Source of the DNA: Catellatospora tritici | GTDB lineage: Bacteria > Actinomycetota > Actinomycetes > Mycobacteriales > Micromonosporaceae | Assembly (NCBI RefSeq): GCF_019083965.1 | Contig: NZ_JAHRCY010000011.1 | Span: 223,884-287,883 of the forward strand | Length of the DNA stretch: 64,000 nucleotides | Reading direction: 5' to 3' | Shown here: piece by piece, positions 34,559 through 42,836 of the stretch | Layout of the letters: the number at the start of each line of letters is the position of its first letter | Numbering within the stretch: position 1 is the stretch's first letter | The notes under the pieces: model-generated | The model's database searches: none | Seen by the model: only the letters and a program-made list of their open reading frames with translations | Told to the model about the DNA's origin: nothing | Position numbers and translations under genes: made by a program

Positions 34559-35281
34559 TCAGTGGCCTTCGCCGGGGGTCACGACCTCCCCCTCGCCCTC
34601 GGGCAGGGGGATCGGGCTGCGCGGCATCGGGTCCAGCGGGGTGGCCACCGGCACGGCCGGGATGACGATGGACTGCCCGTTGGACAGCTTGATCGTCAGT
34701 GGCACCGACGCCCCGTTGGCCAGCGCGGCCTTCAGGCCCTTCAGCACGAAGAACTGCTTGCCCGTGGGGATCAGCTCGACGTAGCCGAACGGCGCGATGG
34801 TGATCTTCTCGGTCGACGCCGGAGCGGCCGGGCTCGGGCTGGGGCTCGGCGAGGCGGCGGCCGAAGCCGACGCGGAAGCCGAGGGCTTGGCGGACGCCGA
34901 AGCCGACGCGGCCGCCGAGGGCGAGGCCTCGGCGCTCGGCGTGGTCTTCCCGGCACCGGCCGAGGTCAGCTCGACCGAGGTCGCGGCGGCCGACTCGACG
35001 CCGGTGACCGTGATCGGGTCCTTGGTGTTGTTGAAGATGCGCAGCTGCAGCGGCGCGTCCGCCCCGGCCTTGTATCCCGGCAGACCGGGGTAGGCGACCA
35101 TCGCGTCGCGCACCACGACGTTGCCGGCGCCGGGCGAGGTCTCGATGGAGCCGCCGGCCGCACCGGGCACGGCCGCCACCTGGTCGGCGGTCTGCGACTG
35201 CATGCCGGCGCTGCAGCCGGTCAGAGCCAGGGCGGCGGCGGTGGCCCCGCCTGCGAGGAGCATGGTGATCGAGCGCGTCAC
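34559..35281 (-). CDS. Secreted lipoprotein with Ser/Ala-rich low-complexity insert
   Basis: The 240-residue protein (from GTG 35281; ATG 35263 is an alternative) has a lipobox ALALTGC. A beta-rich domain follows (QLRIFNNTKDPITVTGVESA), then an alternating Ala/Ser/Pro insert of about 50 residues, and a second beta segment (KITIAPFGYVELIPTGKQFFVLKGLK). The flanking halves recall PCu(A)C/DUF461-type beta sandwiches interrupted by the insert, but the copper-binding His/Met set is not evident. Function is unknown. Confidence 0.65.
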   Translation of the reverse strand: MTRSITMLLAGGATAAALALTGCSAGMQSQTADQVAAVPGAAGGSIETSPGAGNVVVRDAMVAYPGLPGYKAGADAPLQLRIFNNTKDPITVTGVESAAATSVELTSAGAGKTTPSAEASPSAAASASASAKPSASASASAAASPSPSPSPAAPASTEKITIAPFGYVELIPTGKQFFVLKGLKAALANGASVPLTIKLSNGQSIVIPAVPVATPLDPMPRSPIPLPEGEGEVVTPGEGH

Positions 35282-35334
35282 GGGCGTCAGCGTAATCTCC
35301 GCCGCCCGGTGGGCTGGAGCCGACCCGCCGCTGT

Positions 35335-36135
35335 TCACAGCACCCCCGCGACGACCAGCACCAGCACGTCCACCAGGGCGAGGCCGAGTAGCGCGCGGAA
35401 GGCGGCGCGCGGGGCGGCGTACCGGCCGATGGGAATCATCGCGACGGCCGTGACCGAAACCACCAGCGCGGCCCACAGCGGCGGGCGCGCCCCGGCGATC
35501 AGGACGACCATGGTGGCGATCAGCAGCACGGTTGCCAGCAGCAGGCTGCGCCGGGCGCCGAGGCGCTGCGGCAGGCCGCGCACCCCGGTGGCCGCGTCGT
35601 CGGCCAGGTCGGGCACCGCGTTGAGCAGGTGCGCGGCGCCGGTGAGCAGCGCCGCCGCCAGCACCAGCCAACCCGGCGCGCCCGGTGATCCAGGCCCGGC
35701 CGCCCCGATGAAGGCGATCAGCGCGGCGAAGGAGACCAGGTACGGCACGATCGAGGTCGGGGTGCCCTTGAGGGGCCAGTTGTACAGCTGGGCCGAGACC
35801 AGGGCGAGCAGGAACCAGCCCGAGGCGGGCCAGCCCCAGGCCAGGGCGGCGGCGATGGTCACGGCCGTGGCCAGCACGGCCGCGATCGCGACGGTACGGC
35901 GCCCGCCCGGCTCGACCGCCAGTGGCTTGTCGGCCCGCCCCACGGCCTGGTCCCGTCCGGCATCGATGGCGTCGTTGGCCCAGCCCACCGCGAGCTGGCT
36001 CAGCCCGACGGTGCCCACGATCAGGACGGCGTCGCGGACGGAGTGGCCCATCCCGACGGCGAGCAGCCCGCTGACCGCGGTGACGGCGAGGGCGGGCAGC
36101 GGATGGCAGGCGCGCAGCAACCGCAGCGGTGACAT
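35335..36135 (-). CDS. UbiA-family prenyltransferase
   Basis: The 266-residue membrane protein has about eight helices and the two Asp-rich motifs of UbiA enzymes: NDAIDAGRD (residues ~54-62, NDxxDxxxD) and the second near PDLADD. These bind Mg-pyrophosphate of an isoprenyl donor. The aromatic acceptor is not predictable; menaquinone-, heme- or secondary-metabolite-type members share these motifs. The start ATG 36135 diverges from the next gene with 38 bp between them. Confidence 0.85.
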   Translation of the reverse strand: MSPLRLLRACHPLPALAVTAVSGLLAVGMGHSVRDAVLIVGTVGLSQLAVGWANDAIDAGRDQAVGRADKPLAVEPGGRRTVAIAAVLATAVTIAAALAWGWPASGWFLLALVSAQLYNWPLKGTPTSIVPYLVSFAALIAFIGAAGPGSPGAPGWLVLAAALLTGAAHLLNAVPDLADDAATGVRGLPQRLGARRSLLLATVLLIATMVVLIAGARPPLWAALVVSVTAVAMIPIGRYAAPRAAFRALLGLALVDVLVLVVAGVL

Positions 36136-36173
36136 CTGGCCAGTGTGGCGCGTCATCGGTAATCTCGCCGCAT

Positions 36174-37043
36174 ATGGAGCCCCGCCGCGTACCGACCGTA
36201 GCCTATGTCCTGGTGACGGCGATCCTGCTCGGGGCAGGCGGCTACTGGTGGCACCGCGGCGCCCCGGCGCCGGTGCCGAGCGCCGCACACCTGCCTGCGC
36301 CGTCCACACCGCCGATGACGCCCGAGATGCGCGACGCGCTGCAGACGCTGCCCGAAGTGCTCGCCGAGGGACAGGCCGGTGAGGTGGCGGGGGTCCTGGA
36401 CCCGATGCTCGTCGATGGCGAGGGCCAGCCGGACGAGCGGATGGCCGAGCTGCCTCAGGGGGCCTACGAACTGCGCCTGGCCTGCGTGGCGCCCGGCGGG
36501 AGGCTGCGCCTGACGCTGCGTTCGCAGACGGGCGAGGCCCCGTCGGACGAGGTGCTGCAGTGCTCCAGCGACCTCGGCTGGCAGCGGCGCACGCTGATCA
36601 TTCCGCACGACTTGGGGCTCGCCACCGTGGTCACGCTGGTGGAGAACGCCGATTCCGCCGTCGTGGCCTGGCGGATCATCCCGCACCAGCCGCCCGGCCC
36701 GGCGGAGGAGTGGGACGACCAGGTCCTGGCGCTGCTGCCGGACAGGATGGGCCTACGGTCGACCGGCTTCGAACTGGTCTCGGGACAGTCCCGGCGGCAC
36801 CGCTTCGACCTGCCGGAGGGCGCATACAGCCTGCGGATGGCCTGCGCCGGGGACACGGTGGTGCGGGTGAGCGTCACGGGGCAGGGCGGGCAGGCCGTGG
36901 ACATGTTCTGCGACGCCGACAGCACGTACCTGATGGACCTGATGGGTGGGAAGGTGGGCGGGACCTTCGCCTTCGAGGCCTTGGGCGGCTCGGGGTCGGC
37001 GTACGTACGCGCGATCGTCGTGGACCGGATCCCGTTGTACTGA
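36174..37043 (+). CDS. Membrane-anchored protein with two internal repeats
   Basis: The 289-residue protein has one N-terminal membrane segment (about residues 9-25) and an extracellular part with two similar ~100-residue units. Each contains a core such as LPQGAYELRLACVAPGG or LPEGAYSLRMACAGDTV and a later Cys (VLQCSSD, DMFCDAD). The duplication suggests two beta-sandwich domains with a disulfide each. I do not recognise a family. Confidence 0.6.
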   Translation: MEPRRVPTVAYVLVTAILLGAGGYWWHRGAPAPVPSAAHLPAPSTPPMTPEMRDALQTLPEVLAEGQAGEVAGVLDPMLVDGEGQPDERMAELPQGAYELRLACVAPGGRLRLTLRSQTGEAPSDEVLQCSSDLGWQRRTLIIPHDLGLATVVTLVENADSAVVAWRIIPHQPPGPAEEWDDQVLALLPDRMGLRSTGFELVSGQSRRHRFDLPEGAYSLRMACAGDTVVRVSVTGQGGQAVDMFCDADSTYLMDLMGGKVGGTFAFEALGGSGSAYVRAIVVDRIPLY

Positions 37044-37049
37044 CCAGGC

Positions 37050-37469
37050 TCAGCTCGGCGCCGTGGCGCCCGGGGTGGTCGAGCCCGGGGTGGTGGAGGC
37101 CGGGGTGGTGGAGGCCGGGGTGGAGATGCCGGGCACCGGTGGGCCGGGCTGGGGCTGCTGGGGCGTCTGCCGGGTCAGTCCGGGCCACGCGATGAGCAGC
37201 AGGCTGAGCAGAGTGATCACGACGGCGATGCAGAGCACGATCAGCGGTAGGGCGAGTGACGGAGCCTCGGGGTCGTCGATGCGTTCGGGCAGGTGCAAGC
37301 GTCTGCGCCAGTTGGCGCGCCGGGCTGCCCGCCGTCGGGCCCGTGCTTCCCGCTTGAGTTCCGCGCGCACCTTGACGGCCTCTTCGGCCAGCTCGGCGGG
37401 ATCATCGGGAATGACGACCTCGCCCCACTCGGGCGGCAGGTCAGGCAGTCCGTTCCCCAGCGTGCCCAT
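37050..37469 (-). CDS. Small single-pass membrane protein with Thr/Pro repeat tail
   Basis: The 139-residue protein starts at ATG 37469, preceded by GAGGAG. The N-terminal half is soluble with a basic helical stretch (REARARRRAARRANWRRRL), then a membrane helix (about residues 74-96), and an extracellular Pro/Thr tail of STTPG/STTPA repeats encoded by near-identical 15-bp units. Function is unknown. It converges with the preceding gene 6 bp away. Confidence 0.55.
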   Translation of the reverse strand: MGTLGNGLPDLPPEWGEVVIPDDPAELAEEAVKVRAELKREARARRRAARRANWRRRLHLPERIDDPEAPSLALPLIVLCIAVVITLLSLLLIAWPGLTRQTPQQPQPGPPVPGISTPASTTPASTTPGSTTPGATAPS

Positions 37470-37766
37470 CGCCGGCTCCTCGCGTGTATCACCGCGTCCC
37501 TCTACTGTCGCGCGTCCGAACCGATCACGCCAGTGGCAACATCGAGGGGAGATCGAGTCTCGTTGACGAGACGGACAACGGACATCAGTCGCACCAATGA
37601 GTGGATAAGCGGTCACTGAGCGTAGTGCACCGAAGTCCCGGCCGCTGTGTCAAGCAGAAGAAATACGGCTCACAACGGGGGTGAGCTGCGCTAACTGTGC
37701 AAGACGGGCTGGGACTGCACGGCACGTCCGTGTTACCCTAGACACAGCGAAAGGGGTTTCGTACCT

Positions 37767-38252
37767 ATGGATTTCAGTGTCGGCGAGACCGTTGTCTACC
37801 CCCACCACGGGGCCGCACTCATCGAGGCTATCGAGACCCGCACCATCAAGGGCGAGGAAAAGCTGTACCTCGTCCTTCGGGTTGCTCAGGGTGACCTGAC
37901 GGTGCGGGTGCCCGCCGAGAACGCCGAGATCGTCGGCGTGCGAGAGGTGGTTGGCGAAGAGGGCCTGTCCAAGGTTTTCGACGTCCTCCGCGCTCCGCAC
38001 ACCGAGGAGCCGACCAACTGGTCGCGGCGTTACAAGGCGAATCTCGAGAAGCTCGCCTCGGGTAACCCGCTCAAGGTGGCTGAGGTGGTGCGTGACCTCT
38101 GGCGCCGCGAGCGGGAGCGCGGTCTGTCTGCGGGGGAGAAGCGGATGCTTGCCAAGGCTCGGGACATCCTTGTCGGCGAGGTCGCGCTCGCTGAGAAGAG
38201 CACCAAGGACGGGGCTGAGGTTCTCCTGGACAAGGTGCTCGCCGAGGCGTGA
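37767..38252 (+). CDS. carD: CarD-family transcriptional regulator
   Basis: The 161-residue protein has the N-terminal RNA polymerase-interacting domain (MDFSVGETVVYPHHGAALIE, residues 1-60) and a helical C-terminal DNA-binding domain (NWSRRYKANLEKLASGNPLK onward). CarD binds the RNA polymerase beta subunit and stabilises open complexes at rRNA and other promoters. It overlaps ispD (the GTG start of ispD lies within its stop), the usual actinobacterial linkage. GAAAGGGG precedes ATG 37767. Confidence 0.95.
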   Translation: MDFSVGETVVYPHHGAALIEAIETRTIKGEEKLYLVLRVAQGDLTVRVPAENAEIVGVREVVGEEGLSKVFDVLRAPHTEEPTNWSRRYKANLEKLASGNPLKVAEVVRDLWRRERERGLSAGEKRMLAKARDILVGEVALAEKSTKDGAEVLLDKVLAEA

Positions 38253-38962
38253 CCGTTCCATCGACAATGTCCTCACACATCGAAGACCGCGACGTTCCGC
38301 ACCATCGGGACGTCGCGGTTCTCGTTCCCGCCGCCGGGCAGGGTCTGCGCCTGGGTGGCGGGGTCCCCAAGGCCCTTCGTGAGCTGGCCGGGCAGCCGCT
38401 GCTGGTGCATGCCTGCGCGCGGCTGGCCCAGGCTCCCTCGGTGGCGCTGATCGTCGTGGCTGCCCCGGCCGACCAGGTCGACGCCGTGCGTGAACTGCTG
38501 CCGAATGCCACTGTGGTGGCCGGTGGCGCCACCCGGCAGCAGTCGGTGGCGAACGCCCTGGCGGCGGTGCCTGCCGGGCTCGACATCGTGCTGGTGCACG
38601 ACGCCGCCCGCGCCCTCACCCCGCCCGAGCTGGTGGAGTCCGTCGCGGCGGCGGTGCGGGCGGGTCACGACGCGGTCATCCCGGTGCTGCCCGTGGTCGA
38701 CACGGTAAAGCGGGTCGACGCGACCGACACCGTGCTGGAGACCGTCGACCGGGCCGCCCTGCGAGTGGTGCAGACCCCGCAGGGGTTCCGCCGTGCCGTG
38801 CTGGCCAAGGCCCATGCGGAGGCGGCCTCGGAGCACACCGACGACGCCGGCATGGTCGAGCGGCTGGGCCTGCCGGTCCACTGCGTCCCCGGATCCGACC
38901 ACGCCCTCAAGATCACCCGCCCCCTCGACCTGGCCATCGCCGCCGCCCTCCTCTCCACCTGA
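38249..38962 (+). CDS. ispD: 2-C-methyl-D-erythritol 4-phosphate cytidylyltransferase
   Basis: The 237-residue protein has VPAAGQGLRLGGGVPKALREL (CTP-binding loop), VVAGGATRQQSVANAL, VLVHDAARALTPPELV, TPQGFRRAVLAKAH and the end GSDHALKITRPLDLAIA. It makes CDP-ME in the MEP isoprenoid pathway. GTG 38249 overlaps the carD stop; ATG 38267 is an alternative. ispF follows after a 204-bp gap that holds a long hairpin. Confidence 0.94.
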   Translation: MTVPSTMSSHIEDRDVPHHRDVAVLVPAAGQGLRLGGGVPKALRELAGQPLLVHACARLAQAPSVALIVVAAPADQVDAVRELLPNATVVAGGATRQQSVANALAAVPAGLDIVLVHDAARALTPPELVESVAAAVRAGHDAVIPVLPVVDTVKRVDATDTVLETVDRAALRVVQTPQGFRRAVLAKAHAEAASEHTDDAGMVERLGLPVHCVPGSDHALKITRPLDLAIAAALLST

Positions 38963-39007
38963 CCTACCCCGCGCGACCCCGCGCCGCGCACCCCCGGGTG
39001 CGATCGC

Positions 39008-39067
39008 GCAGTTTCGGGGAAAGTGCGCGAATCATGGGGCGAATTCGTGCACTCTCCCCGAAACTGC
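39008..39067. repeat. Long hairpin between ispD and ispF
   Basis: Arms 39008-39026 (GCAGTTTCGGGGAAAGTGC) and 39049-39067 pair over 19 bp with one non-Watson-Crick position, and the 22-nt loop has a further GCGAAT/ATTCGT pairing. No T-tract follows. The size and symmetry suggest a mobile repeat hairpin of REP type or a strong attenuator rather than a simple terminator. Just downstream (39077-39117) are short direct CGGGCGCCCAC repeats. Confidence 0.85.
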
Positions 39068-39166
39068 GGGAACCGCCCCGGGCGCCCACCCGGGCGCCCA
39101 CCCGGGCACCCGCCCGGGGGCGGCTGGGGCGGACGCCGAGGGCGGGCGATGTTCTAGGGTGCGGGG

Positions 39167-39631
39167 GTGAGAGTCGGTATCGGTACGGACGTGCACGCCT
39201 TCGACCCCGAGCGCCCCTGCTGGGTCGCCGGGCTGCACTGGCCGGACACGCCGGGCCTGGCCGGGCACTCCGACGCCGACGTGGCCGCCCACGCCGCCTG
39301 CGACGCGCTGTTCAGTGCGGCAGGCCTGGGCGACCTCGGTGCCAACTTCGGCACCGACCGGCCCGAATGGTCCGGCACCGCCGGAGTGGTGTTGCTCGCC
39401 GAGGCGGCTCGCCGGGTGCGTGCGGCCGGCTTCACCGTCGGCAACATCTCCATCCAGGTGATCGGCGTGGCCCCGAAGATCGGCAAGCGGCGGGACGAGG
39501 CGCAGCGGGTGCTCTCGGAGGCCGCGGGCGCGCCGGTGACCGTCTCCGGCACCACCACCGACGGCCTGGGTCTGACCGGGCGGGGCGAGGGTCTGGCCGC
39601 GATCGCGGTCGCGCTGGTGCAAGCGCTCTGA
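39167..39631 (+). CDS. ispF: 2-C-methyl-D-erythritol 2,4-cyclodiphosphate synthase
   Basis: The 154-residue protein has GIGTDVHAFDPERP (metal-binding Asp and His), WPDTPGLAGHSDADVAAHA, LGDLGANFGT, and late TVSGTTTDGLGLTGRGEG. It cyclises CDP-ME-2-phosphate in the MEP pathway. GTG start. It is separated from ispD by the hairpin, so its expression could be tuned separately. Confidence 0.95.
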   Translation: MRVGIGTDVHAFDPERPCWVAGLHWPDTPGLAGHSDADVAAHAACDALFSAAGLGDLGANFGTDRPEWSGTAGVVLLAEAARRVRAAGFTVGNISIQVIGVAPKIGKRRDEAQRVLSEAAGAPVTVSGTTTDGLGLTGRGEGLAAIAVALVQAL

Positions 39632-40018
39632 TAACTTCTGCAGGAAATCACTGCTTCATCCGTGAGTCCGATCGGTGTCACATCCGAATTGGGGGGTGAA
39701 ACGGCGATCGACGTCCTGTCGACACTCCTGTCAAGAAGCGTCGTCCAACGGGTCGTGTCGCGGTGTCGATGACCGCGTCGGCGATTGTTTGGTCGGCGGT
39801 GCCAAGCCGCGTGACCTCGGCCGACGGGTGGTGTGCACCCGACGCCGTGCCGGTGTGTGTGGCTCGGCCGAACAGACAGACTGCCAGTTCACCCCTTGCC
39901 TGCGGCACCTCGGTCACGGAAGCTTCAGGTTTAGTGTTCAGCCCCGCGCGCGTCGTCGCGTATGGGCGATGGTTGGCCCACGCCGACCCCTTCTCTATGT
40001 GCTGGGTGGGAGAAAACT
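39632..40018. other. 387-bp non-coding stretch before the secreted propeller gene
   Basis: No convincing gene is seen. It should hold the promoter of the secreted propeller gene and possibly the start of the surface-polysaccharide region. The last 20 bases contain the ribosome-binding site GGTGGGAGAA. I see no match to a known riboswitch, including the c-di-AMP (ydaO) type. Confidence 0.5.
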
Positions 40019-42595
40019 GTGCGAAGGCTTAGTCGCACCTCGGTGGCTGGGCTGTCCGCCCTTGCCATCACGCTACTCGGCATCGGTCCAGCGCAGGCGG
40101 TTCAGCCGGTTTACACCAGCCTGCCGTCCGCTGTCCCGTCCACCGCGACGCCGAACATCAACGACGGCACCGTGAACTCCATCGTCAAGGTGGGGAACAA
40201 GGTGATCGTCGGCGGCACGTTCACGGGTGTGACCGACCGAGGCCCCGGAACCAACTACCCGAAGGCGAACCTGTTCGCCTTCGACGCCACCACGGGTCTG
40301 GTGGACCCCGCGTTCAGCCCGATCATCAACGCCGAGGTCTCTCAGGTGATGCCGGGTCCGATCGCGAACACGGTCTACGTCGCCGGCCGGTTCACCGCCG
40401 TGAACAACACCACCGGTGGCGGCTACGCCAAGCTGGTGCTGCTCAACACCGCCGACGGTTCGCTGGTCACCACGTTCAAGGCTCCGGCCTTCAACGGTGC
40501 GGTGAACACGGTGAAGCAGTTCGGCAGCCGGCTGCTGGTCGGTGGCTTCTTCACCACGGTGACCACGGGCACCACGGTCGTCACCCGCAAGGGTCTGGCG
40601 ACGCTGAACGCCACCACGGGCGCGTTCGACGCGTACATGAACATTCCGCTGGCGGGACACCACAACTACAACGGCACGGGGACGAGCTCCTCGGTCGGCG
40701 CGACCGACCTGGACATCACCCCCGACGGCACCAGGGCCGTCGTCATCGGCAACTTCAAGACGGCGAACGGCGGTGACTACGACCAGGTCGTCCAGATCAA
40801 CCTGGGCGCGACCGCCACGATCGCATGGTGGCACACCAACCGCTTCGACGACGTGTGCAAGCGCGAGGCGTTCGACAAGTGGGTGCGCGACGTCGACTAC
40901 TCGCCGGACGGCAAGTACTTCGTCGTGGTCACCACCGGTTCGCCGTTCGGCGTGACCTCGCTGTGCGACAGTGTGTCGCGCTGGGAGACCGCCCCGAACG
41001 CCAGCTTCCTCCAGCCGACGTGGGTCGACTGGACCGGCGGCGACACGCTGCTGTCGGTGGCGGTCACGGGCACGTCGGTCTTCGTCGGCGGGCACGAGCG
41101 CTGGCTGAACAACAGCGACGGTGCCGACAAGGCGATGCAGGGCGCGGTGGCTCGTCCGGGTCTGGCCGCGCTGGAGCCGCTGAACGGTGTGCCGCAGGCG
41201 TGGAACCCGGGTCGTCACCCGCGCGGCATCGGCGCCTCGGCGCTGTACGCCACCGCTGAGGGCCTCTACGTCGGCTCGGACACCGAGTACGTCGGCAACT
41301 TCGAGTACAAGCGCGGCCGGATCGCGTTCTTCCCGCTGGCGGGTGGCTACACGCCGCCGGCCGGGGTGGTGGGCGACCTGCCGACCGACGTGTTCTTCCC
41401 GAACAACACCGTCACCCTGCCGGGCAACCAGGTGCTGTACCGCGTGAACGCGGGCGGTCCCGAGGTGGCCGCGACCGACGGCGGTCTGCCGTGGGCCGTG
41501 GACACCGCGGCGTCGCCGAGCCCGTACCACAACACGGGCAGCTCGGTGGTCTCGGTCAACTCGAACACGATCACGCTGGACCCGTCGGTGTCGGCGAGCA
41601 CCCCGCTCGCCGTCTTCAACGACCAGCGGTTCGACGGCACGGCCGCGCCGGAGATGAGCTGGGCGTTCCCGGTTCAGTCCGGGGCTCAGGTCGAGGTGCG
41701 CCTGTCCTTCGTCGCGCGGGACTACGCCTACCACGTCGCCGGTGACCGGACGTTCGACATCAGCATCGACGGCGTCCTGAAGGCCGACGACTACGACACG
41801 GTGGCCCAGGTGGGCTACAAGATCGGGCACACGCTGTCCTTCCCGGTGACCAGTGACGGCACGGTCAACATCGACTTCACCCACGTGTTGCAGAACCCGG
41901 GGATCGAAGCGATCGAGATCATCCGTACCAGTGCCGCCACGGGCAGCGGTGTGTCGAAGCGGTCGTACACCGGCACCAGCACCGCCGGTGCGCTGACCGC
42001 GGTCGGCGGGGTGGACGGCACCGTGTGGGCGAACCTGCGCGGCGCCTTCCTGGTGGACAACAAGCTGTTCTACGGCATGTCGGACGGCAACATGTACGTC
42101 CGTTCCTTCGACGGCACCACCTTCGGTCCGGCCGCGGTGCTCAACCCGCACTCGGACCCCCGGTGGGACTCGGTCCACGTGGACGAGAAGGACACGACGA
42201 GCGTGACCTACGCCGGCGTGAAGAGCGGCCTGTACACCGACCTGCCGAACGTGCGCAGCATGTTCTACAGCAACGGGAAGCTGTTCTACACCATCGCCGG
42301 GCAGAACAAGCTGTTCTGGCGCTGGTTCAGCCCGGACAGCGGCATCGCCGGGTCGCAGCGCTTCGAGATCGCGGGCGGCGGCACGGCTTCCACCGCGCTG
42401 GAGTGGCTGGCCGACACCTCCGGAGTGCTGTTCCTCTCCGGCGGGAACCTGTACTGGTCGCGTGGCGGCACCGACGGTCGCCTGATCAAGCGGGCGTTCA
42501 ACGGCACCGCCTTCAGTGGCACCGCGGTCGCGGTCAGCGGCCCGTCACTCGGTGGCGTCGACTGGCGTTCGCCGGGCGCGTTCATCCGCGGCTGA
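40019..42595 (+). CDS. Secreted beta-propeller / malectin-domain / beta-propeller protein
   Basis: The 858-residue protein from GTG 40019 has a signal peptide ending GIGPAQA. Residues ~30-445 form a propeller with repeats such as VNSIVKVGNKVIVGGTFTGV and LDITPDGTRAVVIGNF. Residues ~455-640 resemble a malectin-type carbohydrate-binding domain (VFFPNNTVTLPGNQVLYRVN ... TFDISIDGVLKADDYD). Residues ~650-858 form a second propeller-like region (YSNGKLFYTIAGQNKLFWRW). It is exported and probably binds a glycan. The next gene is a paralogue of its N-terminal propeller. The TPPAGVVGDLP linker separates the modules. Confidence 0.75.
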   Translation: MRRLSRTSVAGLSALAITLLGIGPAQAVQPVYTSLPSAVPSTATPNINDGTVNSIVKVGNKVIVGGTFTGVTDRGPGTNYPKANLFAFDATTGLVDPAFSPIINAEVSQVMPGPIANTVYVAGRFTAVNNTTGGGYAKLVLLNTADGSLVTTFKAPAFNGAVNTVKQFGSRLLVGGFFTTVTTGTTVVTRKGLATLNATTGAFDAYMNIPLAGHHNYNGTGTSSSVGATDLDITPDGTRAVVIGNFKTANGGDYDQVVQINLGATATIAWWHTNRFDDVCKREAFDKWVRDVDYSPDGKYFVVVTTGSPFGVTSLCDSVSRWETAPNASFLQPTWVDWTGGDTLLSVAVTGTSVFVGGHERWLNNSDGADKAMQGAVARPGLAALEPLNGVPQAWNPGRHPRGIGASALYATAEGLYVGSDTEYVGNFEYKRGRIAFFPLAGGYTPPAGVVGDLPTDVFFPNNTVTLPGNQVLYRVNAGGPEVAATDGGLPWAVDTAASPSPYHNTGSSVVSVNSNTITLDPSVSASTPLAVFNDQRFDGTAAPEMSWAFPVQSGAQVEVRLSFVARDYAYHVAGDRTFDISIDGVLKADDYDTVAQVGYKIGHTLSFPVTSDGTVNIDFTHVLQNPGIEAIEIIRTSAATGSGVSKRSYTGTSTAGALTAVGGVDGTVWANLRGAFLVDNKLFYGMSDGNMYVRSFDGTTFGPAAVLNPHSDPRWDSVHVDEKDTTSVTYAGVKSGLYTDLPNVRSMFYSNGKLFYTIAGQNKLFWRWFSPDSGIAGSQRFEIAGGGTASTALEWLADTSGVLFLSGGNLYWSRGGTDGRLIKRAFNGTAFSGTAVAVSGPSLGGVDWRSPGAFIRG

Positions 42596-42615
42596 CGAGA
42601 TACCGAACGCAGTAA

Positions 42616-42647
42616 CCGGACCGGCCACCTTCTGGTGGCCGGTCCGG
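42616..42647 (+). terminator. Hairpin after the first propeller gene
   Basis: CCGGACCGGCCACC and GGTGGCCGGTCCGG form a perfect 14-bp stem around TTCT. There is no T-tract beyond CACGTTTC. It starts 21 bp after the stop codon. Confidence 0.75.
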
Positions 42648-42836
42648 CACGTTTCGGCGCCTGACCGGTTCGGCGAAACCGGTCCGTCCGGCCGACTTTC
42701 GACACCTGGTGTCGGATCTGGTCCGATTTGGTACGTCAATTCGCACTCCTAATCCCTTTTGGCGGCAATAGTTACGGCCGTCCACGGGTCGGTTCGGCGA
42801 CAGCCTTAACATCTGTGAACTGGCAGCATCCGAACC

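Noticed and set aside
39632..40018. A c-di-AMP riboswitch before the secreted propeller gene, suggested by nearby disA
   Set aside because: I could not match the conserved ydaO-type core by eye; a covariance-model search would settle it.
40073..42178. A 700-codon minus-strand frame opposite the first propeller gene
   Set aside because: Shadow frame; the plus strand has a signal peptide, ribosome-binding site and paralogue.
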